Source: Neolewinella maritima
Lineage (GTDB): Bacteria; Bacteroidota; Bacteroidia; Chitinophagales; Saprospiraceae
Length of the DNA: 64,000 bases
Assembly: GCF_923081025.1 (NCBI RefSeq)
Contig: NZ_CAKLPZ010000002.1
Span: forward strand, 496,001 to 560,000
Direction: 5' to 3'
The notes under the pieces were generated by a model. That model was not told the origin of the DNA. It ran no database searches and was given only the letters and a program-made list of their open reading frames with translations. Positions 17,175 to 26,273 of the stretch are shown here, piece after piece; positions within the stretch are counted from its first letter, which is position 1; every line of letters begins with the position of its first letter. Position numbers and translations under genes: made by a program.

Positions 17175-18161
17175 ATGTCGCCTACCGAGCTCTTTCGCCA
17201 ACTGACCTCCGCCCCGGCGCACCGCCGTGCCCTGGGCCGTGCCATCACCCTGGTAGAAAGTACGCGACCCGAAGACCTGGGCCCGGCCGCCGAGCTGATC
17301 GCCCTGGCCGAGCAGTACAGTCCCCCGAAGCCTACCTTCCGCCTCGGCGTCAGCGGTACGCCCGGGGTAGGTAAGTCTACCTTCATTGAAACCTTCGGAC
17401 AGGAGCTTGTCCGCCGCGGTCACCGACTGGCCGTGCTGGCTATCGATCCCACCAGTAGCCTGAGCGGCGGTAGCATCCTGGGCGACAAGACCCGCATGGA
17501 GCTGCTCACCCGTCTGCCGGAGGTATACATCCGCCCCAGTCCTAACGCCGGAGAACTCGGTGGCGTGGGGCCGGCCAGCCGCGCAGCCGTGCTCCTGTGT
17601 GAGGCGGCGGGCTACGACTACATCATCGTGGAGACCGTAGGCGTGGGGCAGGCCGAGTGGCAGGTGCACGGTATGACGGACGCCTTCCTGCTCCTGGCCC
17701 AGCCCGCCAGCGGCGACGACCTGCAGGGCATCAAGCGCGGCATTCTGGAGCTGGCAGATCATCTGGTGGTCAACAAGTCCGATAGCCTACCCAAGCAGTC
17801 CCGCCTGGCGGCGGCCGAACTGCGCCGTGGGCTGCACCTGGCACCGCCCCGTCCGGACGGCTGGACGGTAGAGGTAGCCACCGCCAGCGCACTCACCGGT
17901 GCGGGGGTAGGGGAGGTGGCCGATCGGATGGCGCTGTACCGTGATCAGCAGGGGGCGTACATCCGGCAGCGCCGTAGCGAACAGCGGGTTATGTGGCTAC
18001 ACGAACAGCTCCGCCGCGAACTGCTGCGAAGACTCTCGGGTTATCTTGCAGCAGCCGGCCTGGATAACGACCAACTACGGGCGCGGCTCGACGAACACAT
18101 CACCATTCCCGCCACTGCCGCTGTTATACTGGCGGACTTTCAACAAAACAGTACACAATGA
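17175..18161 (+). CDS. meaB: Methylmalonyl-CoA mutase-associated GTPase MeaB
   Basis: This G3E-family P-loop GTPase chaperones adenosylcobalamin loading and protection of methylmalonyl-CoA mutase. It shows Walker A GTPGVGKST, the AIDPTSSLSGGSILGDKTRM segment diagnostic of MeaB/ArgK, a DxxG-like IIVETVGVGQ switch and the base-specificity motif VVNKSD. The length of 328 aa is typical. Start is ATG 17175. Its stop overlaps the lemA start by 4 bp. It is not an arginine kinase, despite the old ArgK name. Confidence 0.93.
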   Translation: MSPTELFRQLTSAPAHRRALGRAITLVESTRPEDLGPAAELIALAEQYSPPKPTFRLGVSGTPGVGKSTFIETFGQELVRRGHRLAVLAIDPTSSLSGGSILGDKTRMELLTRLPEVYIRPSPNAGELGGVGPASRAAVLLCEAAGYDYIIVETVGVGQAEWQVHGMTDAFLLLAQPASGDDLQGIKRGILELADHLVVNKSDSLPKQSRLAAAELRRGLHLAPPRPDGWTVEVATASALTGAGVGEVADRMALYRDQQGAYIRQRRSEQRVMWLHEQLRRELLRRLSGYLAAAGLDNDQLRARLDEHITIPATAAVILADFQQNSTQ

Positions 18162-18745
18162 GATCATTTTCCACCCTGGCGGTTGTCGTGGCCGTCCTGG
18201 CTATCCTGCTCATCGCGGGCTGCTCCAGCTACAACGGCTTTGTCAACTCCGAGGAAAACGTCGAGAAGGTCTGGTCGGACGTAGAGACTCAGTACCAGCG
18301 CCGCTCCGACCTCATCCCCAACCTGGTGGCCACCGTCAAGGGAGCCGCTGAGTTCGAACGGGGCACCCTGGAGGCTGTCACCGAGGCGCGCGCCAAGGCC
18401 AGCTCCATCAACATCGACGCCGGTGACCTTACGCCCGAAAAGCTCGAGCAGTTTCAGGCCGCGCAGGCGCAGGTCAGTCAGGGCCTGGGCCGCTTGCTGG
18501 CTACCGCCGAGGCGTACCCGCAGCTACAGTCTAACCAGCAGTTCCAGGCCCTGCAGGACGAGCTAGCCGGTACCGAGAACCGCATCGCTACGGCCCGCGG
18601 TCGCTTCAATGAAGCGGCTACGGACTACAACATCAAGGTGCGCCGCTTCCCCGGTGCGCTCTTCGCCTCCGTCTTCGGGTTCGAGCAGAAGCCCCAATTC
18701 CAGGCCGAGGCCGGCGCGCAGGACGCCCCGACGGTCGAATTCTAG
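18158..18745 (+). CDS. lemA: LemA family protein
   Basis: The 195-aa protein has an N-terminal membrane/lipobox segment (VAVLAILLIAGCSS) followed by the long helical LemA domain with the signature WSDVETQYQRRSDLIPNLV and the later FNEAATDYNIKVRRFPGALFA. LemA proteins are membrane-anchored and of unclear biochemical role; they are commonly encoded next to TPM-domain proteins, as here. It overlaps meaB by 4 bp upstream and the next gene by 1 bp (TAGTG). Confidence 0.92.
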   Translation: MRSFSTLAVVVAVLAILLIAGCSSYNGFVNSEENVEKVWSDVETQYQRRSDLIPNLVATVKGAAEFERGTLEAVTEARAKASSINIDAGDLTPEKLEQFQAAQAQVSQGLGRLLATAEAYPQLQSNQQFQALQDELAGTENRIATARGRFNEAATDYNIKVRRFPGALFASVFGFEQKPQFQAEAGAQDAPTVEF

Positions 18746-19176
18746 TGGTTCGCTTTTTCAATAAGGAAGAGGAGGCCACCATCATCGCGGCCATCCAGGC
18801 CGCCGAGCTAGCTACCTCCGGAGAGATCCGCGTACACGTAGAGGTAGGTGCCCGCAAGCCCGCCCTACAGGTGGCCACCCGCGTGTTCGGCGAGCTAGGT
18901 ATGCAAAAGACTCAGGACCGCAACGGGGTGCTCATCCTGCTGGCGGTAGATCGCCGGGAGTTTGCCATCATCGGAGACGAGGGCATCAATAAGGTGGTGC
19001 CCGAAGATTTCTGGGACACCGAGCGCGACCTGATGCAGCAGCACTTCAAGCGCGGCGAGTTTGCTACGGGCATCGAGAAGGCCATCCAGCAGATCGGCGT
19101 GAAGCTCCGGCAGTACTTCCCCTACCAGACCGATGACGTCAACGAGCTGCCTGACGAAATCAGCTACAATAAGTAG
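18745..19176 (+). CDS. Short cytoplasmic TPM-domain protein
   Basis: A 143-aa protein starting with GTG 18745, one base inside the lemA stop. It shows the TPM fold: a beta strand TSGEIRVHVEVG, then a segment with QDRNGVLILLAVDRREFAIIGDEGINKVVP and the helix FKRGEFATGIEKAIQQIG. There is no signal peptide or membrane helix, unlike the next gene. Proteins of this type form lemA-TPM-TPM triplets in Bacteroidota; the biochemical role is unclear. Confidence 0.85.
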   Translation: MVRFFNKEEEATIIAAIQAAELATSGEIRVHVEVGARKPALQVATRVFGELGMQKTQDRNGVLILLAVDRREFAIIGDEGINKVVPEDFWDTERDLMQQHFKRGEFATGIEKAIQQIGVKLRQYFPYQTDDVNELPDEISYNK

Positions 19177-19232
19177 TTTCTGTTTGAAACACGGGCAGAC
19201 GTTCAACTTTCAATCACCCAAATCCTATCAAG

Positions 19233-20063
19233 ATGCAAGGCTATTTAAAGTGGGTTTCGGTGATGCTATTGCTCCTACTGTCCGTGGCAGTAGTCGCGCA
19301 GCCCGCCGTTCCGCCCAAGTCGGATCAGCTGGTGAACGACTACGCGGGGCTGCTCACCTCCGCCCAGCAGAGTCAGCTGACCCAGGCCCTGAACGCCTAC
19401 GCGAAGGAAACATCTACCCAGATCGCGGTGGTCACCGAGACTTCGCTGCAGGGCGAGGACGCCTTCGACCGTAGCCTGGCCATCGCCTCGGCCTGGGGCG
19501 TAGGTGGCTCGGAGCAAAAAGATAATGGCATACTGCTCTACGTAGCGCGGGACGACCGCAAGATCTTCATCCAGACCGGCTACGGCGCCGAGGGCTTCCT
19601 CAACGATGCCCGCGCCGGCCGCATCATCCGCAACATCATGACCCCGGCCTTCCGGCAGGGCGACTACTACGGCGGCATCGCCGGTGCGGTGCAGGCCATC
19701 ATGGACGCCGGCCGCGGGGAGTATACCGCCGACGACGTGCCGGAGGCCAGCCCCGGCATCCCCCCCGTCTTCGTCTTCATCGGCATCTTTCTCGTCTTCA
19801 TGCTCATCAGCCGTTTCGGCGACCGGCACGACGATGACGATGATGACGACGGCGGCTACTGGCGCAACGGGCGCTACGACGAGCACGACCCCCGGCGCAG
19901 GCGGCGTCGGCGCGGCGCGGGCTGGATCTTCCTACCCGGTGCATTCGGCGGCGGTGGCGGCGGCGGCGGATTTGGAGGTGGCGGTGGCTTCGGCGGCGGT
20001 GGTGGATTTGGCGGCTTCGGCGGCGGCGGATTTGGAGGCGGCGGTGCGGGCGGCGGCTGGTAG
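19233..20063 (+). CDS. Secreted/membrane TPM-domain protein with Gly-rich tail
   Basis: This 276-aa protein has a signal peptide (about 1-22), a TPM domain (about 30-160: LVNDYAGLLTSAQQSQL ... DNGILLYVARDDRKIFIQTG), a membrane helix (about 178-195: VFVFIGIFLVFMLI), a stretch of consecutive Asp residues, an Arg-rich stretch and a Gly/Phe repeat tail ending GGGW. This architecture is that of YgcG-like proteins. The Gly-rich region is coded by near-repeats of GGCGGCGGATTTGG (about 19945-20060), which may slip and vary in length. Confidence 0.9.
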   Translation: MQGYLKWVSVMLLLLLSVAVVAQPAVPPKSDQLVNDYAGLLTSAQQSQLTQALNAYAKETSTQIAVVTETSLQGEDAFDRSLAIASAWGVGGSEQKDNGILLYVARDDRKIFIQTGYGAEGFLNDARAGRIIRNIMTPAFRQGDYYGGIAGAVQAIMDAGRGEYTADDVPEASPGIPPVFVFIGIFLVFMLISRFGDRHDDDDDDDGGYWRNGRYDEHDPRRRRRRRGAGWIFLPGAFGGGGGGGGFGGGGGFGGGGGFGGFGGGGFGGGGAGGGW

Positions 20064-20157
20064 ACCAGGCTCCGACAAACTGCCTTTAACGCCGCGTTCA
20101 CAGCCTTCCCCGGACTGGTCGCGTTACGTTTATCTAAGTCACTCTAATCTCTCCCCG

Positions 20158-20598
20158 ATGCGCTATTTGTTACTCACGTGTCTTCTCTCATTTACCGGCG
20201 GCCTGTTTGCCCAAACTGCCGCGGCCTCCACCTGGCAGGAACTCGCTAAGGTCAGCTACGAAAAGAAGTACGACGAGCTGCTCGGCTTCAAGGTGGACGT
20301 GCCAGTATTTAGCGAGGACATCCGGGCCATGGCGGGCAAGACCATCGAGATCAGCGGCTACATCGTACCGGTGGAGGGCTACAAGAGCCACAACGAATTC
20401 GTCTTCAGCGCCTACCCCTACAACATGTGCTTCTTTTGCGGGGGCGCGGGTCCGGAGACGGTGATGGAAGTGACGGCCACCGAGCCGGTCAAGTACAGTA
20501 CCAGCCGCATCACCCTACGCGGCACGCTCACCCTTAACGACAGCAATATCAACCAGCTGATGTACCTGCTTACGGACGCCGAGCTGGTGGCGAAGTAG
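20158..20598 (+). CDS. DUF3299-like secreted protein
   Basis: This 146-aa protein has a signal peptide (MRYLLLTCLLSFTGGLFAQ) followed by a compact beta-rich domain with ISGYIVPVEGYKSHNEFVFS and the cysteine-bearing segment NMCFFCGGAG. The GYxxP and CxFC pattern resembles DUF3299 and related small OB-like secreted proteins, some of which sit near metal transport genes. The frame is open from 19684, but that part is out-of-frame coding of the Gly-rich gene; ATG 20158 begins the signal peptide. The two close cysteines could bind metal or form a disulfide. Function is unknown. Confidence 0.7.
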   Translation: MRYLLLTCLLSFTGGLFAQTAAASTWQELAKVSYEKKYDELLGFKVDVPVFSEDIRAMAGKTIEISGYIVPVEGYKSHNEFVFSAYPYNMCFFCGGAGPETVMEVTATEPVKYSTSRITLRGTLTLNDSNINQLMYLLTDAELVAK

Positions 20599-20623
20599 TC
20601 TGCCTACCCCGAAATAGAATCCC

Positions 20624-21616
20624 TTGACCCGAAGTATCCTCTACGTACTGGCCCTTTGCATCCTGGTCGGCTGTAACAACGACGCCACCAATACCACCCC
20701 CCCGGTAGCTACCGGGACCCCGCCCGCCCGCGACACCAAACCCGTACCCAAGTTCGACCGCGACAGCGCCTACGCCTACGTGGAGCAGCAGGTCAATTTC
20801 GGTCCCCGCGTAGTAAACACCGACGCCCACCGCCAGACCCGCGACTGGCTGATCGAACAGTTGGAACGCTTCGGCGCTCAGGTCACTAAGCAAGACTTTG
20901 AGGCCCGGGCCTTCGACGGTACTAACCTCAGCGCTACCAACATCATCGCCCGCTACGCTCCGGAGCTGGAAGACCGCATCCTGCTAGCCGCTCACTGGGA
21001 CACCCGCCCCTTCGCCGATAGCGAGCTGGAGGACGACCCCAATGCCATCGTAAACGGTGCCGACGACGGGGCCAGCGGCGTAGGCGTACTGCTGGAAATA
21101 GCCCGCCAGCTCGGTCTCAACACCCCCGACATCGGCGTAGACATCGTACTACTCGACGCCGAGGACTACGGCGAAGCCAACGCCAGCAACCCCAATAGCT
21201 ATGGTCTCGGTGCGCAGTACTACGCCAAAAACGTGCCCTCCCCCAAGCCCCGCTTCGGTATCCTGCTGGACATGGTGGGTGCCCGCGACGCGACCTTCCT
21301 CGTGGAGGGCTACTCGGAAAAGTACGGTAAGGATATCGTGCGCAAGGTCTGGCGCCTGGCCGATCAGATGGGCTACGGCAACTACTACGTCAACGAGCGC
21401 GGTAGCGGCATCACTGACGACCACTACTTCATCAATACCATCGCGGGCATCCCCACCATCGACATCATCAACCTGAAGAAGGACGGTCAGGGCAGCTTCG
21501 CCCCCCACTGGCACACCGGCGACGACAATATGGACGTGATCGATAAGCGGACGCTGCGCGCGGCGGGGCAGGTGGTACTGGCTACGGTGTTTCGGGAGGC
21601 GGCTGGTACGTTGTAG
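20624..21616 (+). CDS. M28 family glutaminyl-cyclase-like lipoprotein
   Basis: The 330-aa protein starts with a lipoprotein signal (LALCILVGCNN, lipid on the Cys). The M28 fold is clear: zinc ligands in AAHWDTRPFAD, NGADDGASG, LLDAEDYGE and PHWHT. Similarity is to glutaminyl-peptide cyclotransferases (conserved HWDTRP and DDGASG motifs), which form N-terminal pyroglutamate; an aminopeptidase activity is the alternative. The only possible start is TTG 20624, because an in-frame stop lies 9 nt upstream and no ATG is nearby. Confidence 0.88.
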   Translation: MTRSILYVLALCILVGCNNDATNTTPPVATGTPPARDTKPVPKFDRDSAYAYVEQQVNFGPRVVNTDAHRQTRDWLIEQLERFGAQVTKQDFEARAFDGTNLSATNIIARYAPELEDRILLAAHWDTRPFADSELEDDPNAIVNGADDGASGVGVLLEIARQLGLNTPDIGVDIVLLDAEDYGEANASNPNSYGLGAQYYAKNVPSPKPRFGILLDMVGARDATFLVEGYSEKYGKDIVRKVWRLADQMGYGNYYVNERGSGITDDHYFINTIAGIPTIDIINLKKDGQGSFAPHWHTGDDNMDVIDKRTLRAAGQVVLATVFREAAGTL

Positions 21617-21619
21617 AGA

Positions 21620-21720
21620 CTCACCACGGATTACACAGATTAGGGCACAGATTTAACACAGATACCTGACATGTAATCTGTGACTAATCTGTGCTATAAT
21701 CCGTGTAATCTGTGTTTCAC
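21620..21720. repeat. Intergenic TTAAACAC-type palindromic repeat, copy C
   Basis: The left arm (CACGGATTACACAGATT ... GCACAGATTT) and right arm (AATCTGTGCTATAATCCGTG ... GTGTTTCAC) form a long imperfect palindrome filling the gap between the convergent M28 and glyS genes. The last bases include the glyS stop codon. It could terminate both transcripts as RNA hairpins. Confidence 0.8.
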
Positions 21721-23270
21721 TGAGCGGAGCGAAGTAGCGTACCCATATCCACCCGGGGCCCGATCATCCCGGCCAGCTCCTCCTTCTTCACCCGCACCTG
21801 CTCCAGGGTATCGCGATCGCGGACGGTCACCGTACCATCCTCCAGACTATCGAAATCGACCGTAATGCAGAAGGGGGTACCCACCGCATCCTGCCGCCGG
21901 TACAGCTTCCCGATGGAGCCGGTGTCGTCGTACTGCACCTCGAACTGAAAGCGGAGGTCGTCGAAGATGTCTTTGGCCATAGCGACCAGCCGTTCGTCAT
22001 TGCGCTTGAGGGGCATGATGGCGGCTTTCGTGGGGGCCAGAGCCGGATGCAGAGCCAGGACCGTGCGGGTATTATTGGGGTCGTCCTGACCGGGCACCTG
22101 CTCGTCGCGCAGGGCGTGGGTGAGGGTAGCCAGGAAGAGCCGGTCGGCGCCGATGGAGGTCTCCACGACGTAGGGGACGTAGCTCTCCTTGGTCTCGGGA
22201 TCGAAGTACTGCAGCTTCTTACCGCTCAGCTCCTGGTGGGCGCCTAGGTCGAAGTCGGTGCGACTGTGGATACCCTCGAGCTCCTTGAAGCCGAAGGGAA
22301 AGTCGAACTGAATATCGACGGCCGCATCCGCGTAGTGGGCCAGGTTATCGTGGTCGTGGAAGCGGAGCTTGTCCTGCGGGTGCAGGGCCAGGTGCCACTT
22401 CAGGCGGGCCTCCTTCCACTTGGCGTACCAGTCCTGCTGGGTACCGGGGGCAATGAAGAACTGCATTTCCATCTGCTCGAACTCCCGCATCCGGAAGATG
22501 AACTGGCGGGCCACGATCTCGTTGCGGAAGGCCTTGCCGATCTGGGCGATGCCGAAGGGCAGTTTCTGCCGCGTGGTCTTCTGTACGTTGGTGAAGTTGA
22601 CGAAGATACCCTGGGCGGTCTCCGGCCGTAGGTAGAGCTTGCCCTCCTCGCCGGCGATATTGCCGAGCTGGGTGGAGAACATGAGGTTGAACTGCCGCAC
22701 CTCGGTCCAGTTCTTGCTGCCGGTGTCGGGCTCACTGATGCCAAGGTCTTCGATGAGCTGGCGCAGTGCGTCCATGTCGCCGTCGGTCATGGCGGTGGCC
22801 AGGCGGCCGGCCACATCGTCCATCTGCCCCTGGTAGCGGAGCACGTTGGCGTTGGTACGGCGGTACTCGGCCTCGTCGAAGGCTTCGCCGAAGCGCTTGC
22901 GCGCCTTCGTTAGTTCCTTATTCAGCTTGCCCTCGATCTTATCGATGTGGTCTTCGACCAGTACGTCGGCGCGGTAGCGTTTCTGGCTGTCTTTGTTGTC
23001 GACCAACGGATCGTTGAAGGCGTCCACGTGCCCGGAGGCCTTCCAGGTCTTGGGGTGCATGAAGATGCTGGCGTCGATGCCTACGATGTTGTCGTGGAGC
23101 TGTACCATCGACTTCCACCAGTATTCCTTGAGGTTGTTCTTGAGCAGCACGCCGTTGGGGCCGTAGTCGTAGGCGGCGGCCAGGCCGTCGTAGATCTCCG
23201 AGCTCTGGTAGATGAAGCCGTTCTCTTTGGCGTGGGCGGTCAGGGCCTTGAAGTCGGGAGCGGTAGCCAT
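21717..23270 (-). CDS. glyS: Glycyl-tRNA synthetase (alpha2 type)
   Basis: A class II synthetase of 517 aa, the single-chain dimeric type. Motif 2 is FRNEIVARQFIFRMREFEQMEMQ-like around residues 245-270 and the motif 3 region is around SIGADRLFLATL. The N-terminus ALTAHAKENGFIYQSSEIYDGLAAAYDYGPNG is characteristic of this type. The C-terminal anticodon-binding domain spans about 405-510. Start is ATG 23270, with a TATCTTCG element about 20 nt upstream (one mismatch to TAnnTTTG). It is divergent from the ligase gene. Confidence 0.95.
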   Translation of the reverse strand: MATAPDFKALTAHAKENGFIYQSSEIYDGLAAAYDYGPNGVLLKNNLKEYWWKSMVQLHDNIVGIDASIFMHPKTWKASGHVDAFNDPLVDNKDSQKRYRADVLVEDHIDKIEGKLNKELTKARKRFGEAFDEAEYRRTNANVLRYQGQMDDVAGRLATAMTDGDMDALRQLIEDLGISEPDTGSKNWTEVRQFNLMFSTQLGNIAGEEGKLYLRPETAQGIFVNFTNVQKTTRQKLPFGIAQIGKAFRNEIVARQFIFRMREFEQMEMQFFIAPGTQQDWYAKWKEARLKWHLALHPQDKLRFHDHDNLAHYADAAVDIQFDFPFGFKELEGIHSRTDFDLGAHQELSGKKLQYFDPETKESYVPYVVETSIGADRLFLATLTHALRDEQVPGQDDPNNTRTVLALHPALAPTKAAIMPLKRNDERLVAMAKDIFDDLRFQFEVQYDDTGSIGKLYRRQDAVGTPFCITVDFDSLEDGTVTVRDRDTLEQVRVKKEELAGMIGPRVDMGTLLRSAQ

Positions 23271-23353
23271 AGGTTGTACAATTTAGCGGGCGAAGATAGG
23301 TGCGGGGCCGCAGGTGCGGGGGGAATCGTACCTTACGCGGACACTAGACTACC

Positions 23354-25279
23354 ATGGGAGAGGAAAGAGTTAACGTGCCCACGCAGGACAGCCGTGCCAA
23401 TTTTACACGCCACTTGCTGCAGGATGTGCAGGCGCTGGAGTATATGCTCAAACACGAGTGGTTCGAGACGGATACCATCCGCATCGGCGCCGAGCAAGAG
23501 ATGTGCCTGGTCGATAAAAAGACGCTCAAGCCGACCCCCAAAAATATGAACGTGCTCAAGCGGCTCCAGCAGTACCCCTGGGCCACTACGGAGATCGCGC
23601 GTTTCAATCTGGAAACCAACTTCACCCCCCAGGTCTTCACCGGTGACGCCCTGCGCAAGATGGAGCAGGAAAACATGTACCAGCTGGGTATCGTGAAGGA
23701 AGCCGCCAAGGCCAACAACGCCCACATCGTACTTACGGGTATCCTGCCCACGCTGCGCAAGTTCGACCTGGCCCTGGAGAACCTGACCCCCAAGGCCCGC
23801 TACCTGGCCCTGATCGAGGCCATCAAGGCCCAGCAGAAGAACGAGCGCGGCTTCGAACTCAACCTGCAGGGTATCGACGAGCTCCACGTCAATCACGACT
23901 CCCCGCTCCTGGAAGCCTGTAATACCAGCTACCAGGTGCACCTGCAGGTCACGCCGCAGACCTTCGTCCCGATGTATAACATCGCGCAGGCCATTGCAGC
24001 CCCGATCCTTGCCATCGCAGCCAACAGCCCCCTGGTGTTCGGCAAGCGCCTGTGGCACGAATCGCGGATCGCGCTGTTCCAGCAATCGCTCGACGTGCGC
24101 ACCAGCAAGGAGCACATGCGCACCAGCGAGCCCCGCGTAAGCTTCGGCACCCAGTGGCTCGATAAGTCCATCATGGAGATCTATAAGGAAGACATTGCCC
24201 GCTTCCGCGTCCTGCTGGGCTCCGAAATCGACCAGGATAGCCTGGAGATGATCGGTCAGCGCAAGGTGCCTAACCTGCGTGCCCTGCAGGTACACAACGG
24301 TACGGTCTACCGCTGGAACCGCCCCTGCTACGGCATCAGCGACAACGGCATGCCGCACCTGCGCATCGAAAACCGGGTGCTGCCCTCCGGACCTACGGTA
24401 CTCGATCAGACCGCCAACGCTGCCTTCTGGCTGGGTGTGGTGATCGGCATGGCCCACGAGTTCAAGGACATCCGCGAGCACCTGAGCTTCGCCGACGTGA
24501 AGGATAACTTCTCCAAGGCCGCTAAATTCGGTATCGATAGTCAGTTCACCTGGTTCGGCAACCGTAAGATCACCTGCCGCGACCTGATCCTGCAGGAGCT
24601 GATCCCCCTGGCCTACAGCGGACTCAAGTTGCAGGGTATCGACCAGGCCGATATCGAGCGCTACCTGAGCGTGATCCAGGGGCGGGCCGAGGTGCACCAG
24701 AACGGTGCCCGCTGGCTCCTCAAGTCGTTCACTCAGCTGACCGAGCGGGTCAATCGGGACGAGGCCGTCACTATACTCACCTCCCAGATGGTCAAGCGCC
24801 AGATGGAGGACGTACCCGTGCACCAGTGGCCCCTACCCACCGTAGACGACCTGAAGCAGTACCGCCCCGTGGGGCTGCGTGTGGAGGAGTTTATGGAGAC
24901 CGACCTGTTCACCGTGCGGGAGACCGATCTCCTGGAGCTGGTGGGTGACCTGATGGACTGGCGCAAGCTCCGCTACGTCCCGGTCGAGGACGAGAACGGT
25001 CACCTCTGCGGTCTCATCACCACCCGCAAGCTGCTGCGCTACTACATCCAGCGCGGCCGCATCAACAACGAGATGAACGACTACAAGACGGTCGGTGACC
25101 TCATGATCACCGTACCCGAAACCGTCAGCCCCCAGACGACCATCAAGGAAGCCATGCAGATCATGCGCGGCTGCAAGCTGGGCTGCCTCCCGGTAGTCAA
25201 AGACAACGAACTGGTGGGTATCATCACCGAAATGGATTTTCTCCGTGTAGCCGGCCGCCTCATCGAGCGGCTGAAATAA
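23354..25279 (+). CDS. GCS2-type glutamate-cysteine ligase-like protein with two CBS domains
   Basis: This 641-aa protein joins a carboxylate-amine ligase domain of the GCS2 type (about 15-490) to a pair of CBS domains (about 510-570 and 580-640: FMETDLFTVRETDLLELVGDLM and GDLMITVPETVSPQTTIKEAM). Ligase landmarks include GAEQEMCLVD, FNLETNFTP, the NHDSPLLEACNTSYQVHLQV region and RIENRVLPSGPT. GCS2 enzymes form gamma-glutamyl bonds, and CBS pairs usually sense adenine nucleotides, so allosteric control is inferred. The exact product is not certain. The gene ends 6 bp before prs, suggesting an operon. Confidence 0.8.
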   Translation: MGEERVNVPTQDSRANFTRHLLQDVQALEYMLKHEWFETDTIRIGAEQEMCLVDKKTLKPTPKNMNVLKRLQQYPWATTEIARFNLETNFTPQVFTGDALRKMEQENMYQLGIVKEAAKANNAHIVLTGILPTLRKFDLALENLTPKARYLALIEAIKAQQKNERGFELNLQGIDELHVNHDSPLLEACNTSYQVHLQVTPQTFVPMYNIAQAIAAPILAIAANSPLVFGKRLWHESRIALFQQSLDVRTSKEHMRTSEPRVSFGTQWLDKSIMEIYKEDIARFRVLLGSEIDQDSLEMIGQRKVPNLRALQVHNGTVYRWNRPCYGISDNGMPHLRIENRVLPSGPTVLDQTANAAFWLGVVIGMAHEFKDIREHLSFADVKDNFSKAAKFGIDSQFTWFGNRKITCRDLILQELIPLAYSGLKLQGIDQADIERYLSVIQGRAEVHQNGARWLLKSFTQLTERVNRDEAVTILTSQMVKRQMEDVPVHQWPLPTVDDLKQYRPVGLRVEEFMETDLFTVRETDLLELVGDLMDWRKLRYVPVEDENGHLCGLITTRKLLRYYIQRGRINNEMNDYKTVGDLMITVPETVSPQTTIKEAMQIMRGCKLGCLPVVKDNELVGIITEMDFLRVAGRLIERLK

Positions 25280-25285
25280 CCTTCT

Positions 25286-26245
25286 ATGTCCCATACGCCC
25301 CGCCTGACCCCCATGAGTGATCGGGTAACGCTCCTGTCCATGACCAAGAGCATGTATCTGTCCGAGCAGATTTCCGCCGCTTACGGCCATTCGCTCGGTG
25401 CATTCCGTATCGCCCGCTTCAGCGACGGGGAGATGCAACCCATCATCGAGGAGAGCGTGCGCGGTGAGTACGTCTTCATCATCGGCAGCACCTTCCAGCC
25501 CAGTGATAACCTGATGGAGCTGCTGCTGACCATCGACGCGGCCCGGCGCGCCTCGGCCGGCTATGTCTGCGCGGTGATCCCCTACTTCGGCTACGCCCGG
25601 CAAGACCGTAAGGACCGCCCCCGCGTGCCCATCAGTGCCAAACTCATCGCTAACCTGTTGGAGGCCGCCGGTGTGGACCGTATCATGACGCTGGACTTCC
25701 ACGCTGACCAGATCCAGGGCTTCTTCGATATTCCCGTGGATCACCTGCAGAGTCAGGCCATCTTCATCCCCTACTTCCGGGAGCAGGATATGAGCAACGT
25801 CATCTTCGCCAGTCCCGATATGGGCGGGGTGAAGCGGGCCCGGGCCTACGCCAAGTACTTCGAGCGCGATATGGTCATCTGTGACAAGTACCGCAAGCGC
25901 GCCAACGAGATTGCGGGCATGACCCTCATCGGCGACGTCGCCGGTAGCGACGTCATCCTGGTTGACGACCTGGTCGATACCGCAGGTACCCTCTGCCGTG
26001 CTGCTGATCTCATCATGGAGCGTGGTGCCCGCAGCGTGCGCGCCATCGCCACTCACCCCATGCTCAGCGGCAACGCCTACGAGAACATCGAGAACAGTCA
26101 GCTCCACGAGCTCATCGTCTCGGATACCATCCCCCTGAAGCAGGAGTCTCCCAAGATCAAGGTGCTCGGCTCCGCCGACCTGTTCGCCACCGCCATCCGC
26201 AACACCCACGACAACGCCAGTATCTCGGCCCTATTCGTCAACTAG
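25286..26245 (+). CDS. prs: Ribose-phosphate pyrophosphokinase (PRPP synthetase)
   Basis: The enzyme makes PRPP from ribose 5-phosphate and ATP for nucleotide, His and Trp synthesis. Family signatures are visible: the flexible catalytic loop YFGYARQDRKDRPR, the metal/ATP site LDFHADQIQGFFDIPVDHL and the PRPP-binding loop DVILVDDLVDTAGTL. The length of 319 aa counts from ATG 25286; ATG 25313 (MSDRVTLLS) matches the usual N-terminus better and would give 310 aa. It lies 6 bp after the GCS2-CBS gene. Confidence 0.93.
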   Translation: MSHTPRLTPMSDRVTLLSMTKSMYLSEQISAAYGHSLGAFRIARFSDGEMQPIIEESVRGEYVFIIGSTFQPSDNLMELLLTIDAARRASAGYVCAVIPYFGYARQDRKDRPRVPISAKLIANLLEAAGVDRIMTLDFHADQIQGFFDIPVDHLQSQAIFIPYFREQDMSNVIFASPDMGGVKRARAYAKYFERDMVICDKYRKRANEIAGMTLIGDVAGSDVILVDDLVDTAGTLCRAADLIMERGARSVRAIATHPMLSGNAYENIENSQLHELIVSDTIPLKQESPKIKVLGSADLFATAIRNTHDNASISALFVN

Positions 26246-26273
26246 CCTACGGTCCGACCGGTTTATTCCTTCT

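Noticed and set aside
19945..20060. Short tandem repeats resembling a direct-repeat array
   Set aside because: They encode the Gly/Phe-rich tail of the TPM protein; there are no spacers, so this is not CRISPR.
18745..20063. Frameshifted single TPM gene
   Set aside because: The two TPM genes each have complete domains, different N-termini and a 56-bp gap; they are paralogues.
23333..24823. A 496-codon open frame on the minus strand
   Set aside because: It is antisense to the GCS2-CBS gene, whose motifs are clear, and is a product of high G+C third positions.
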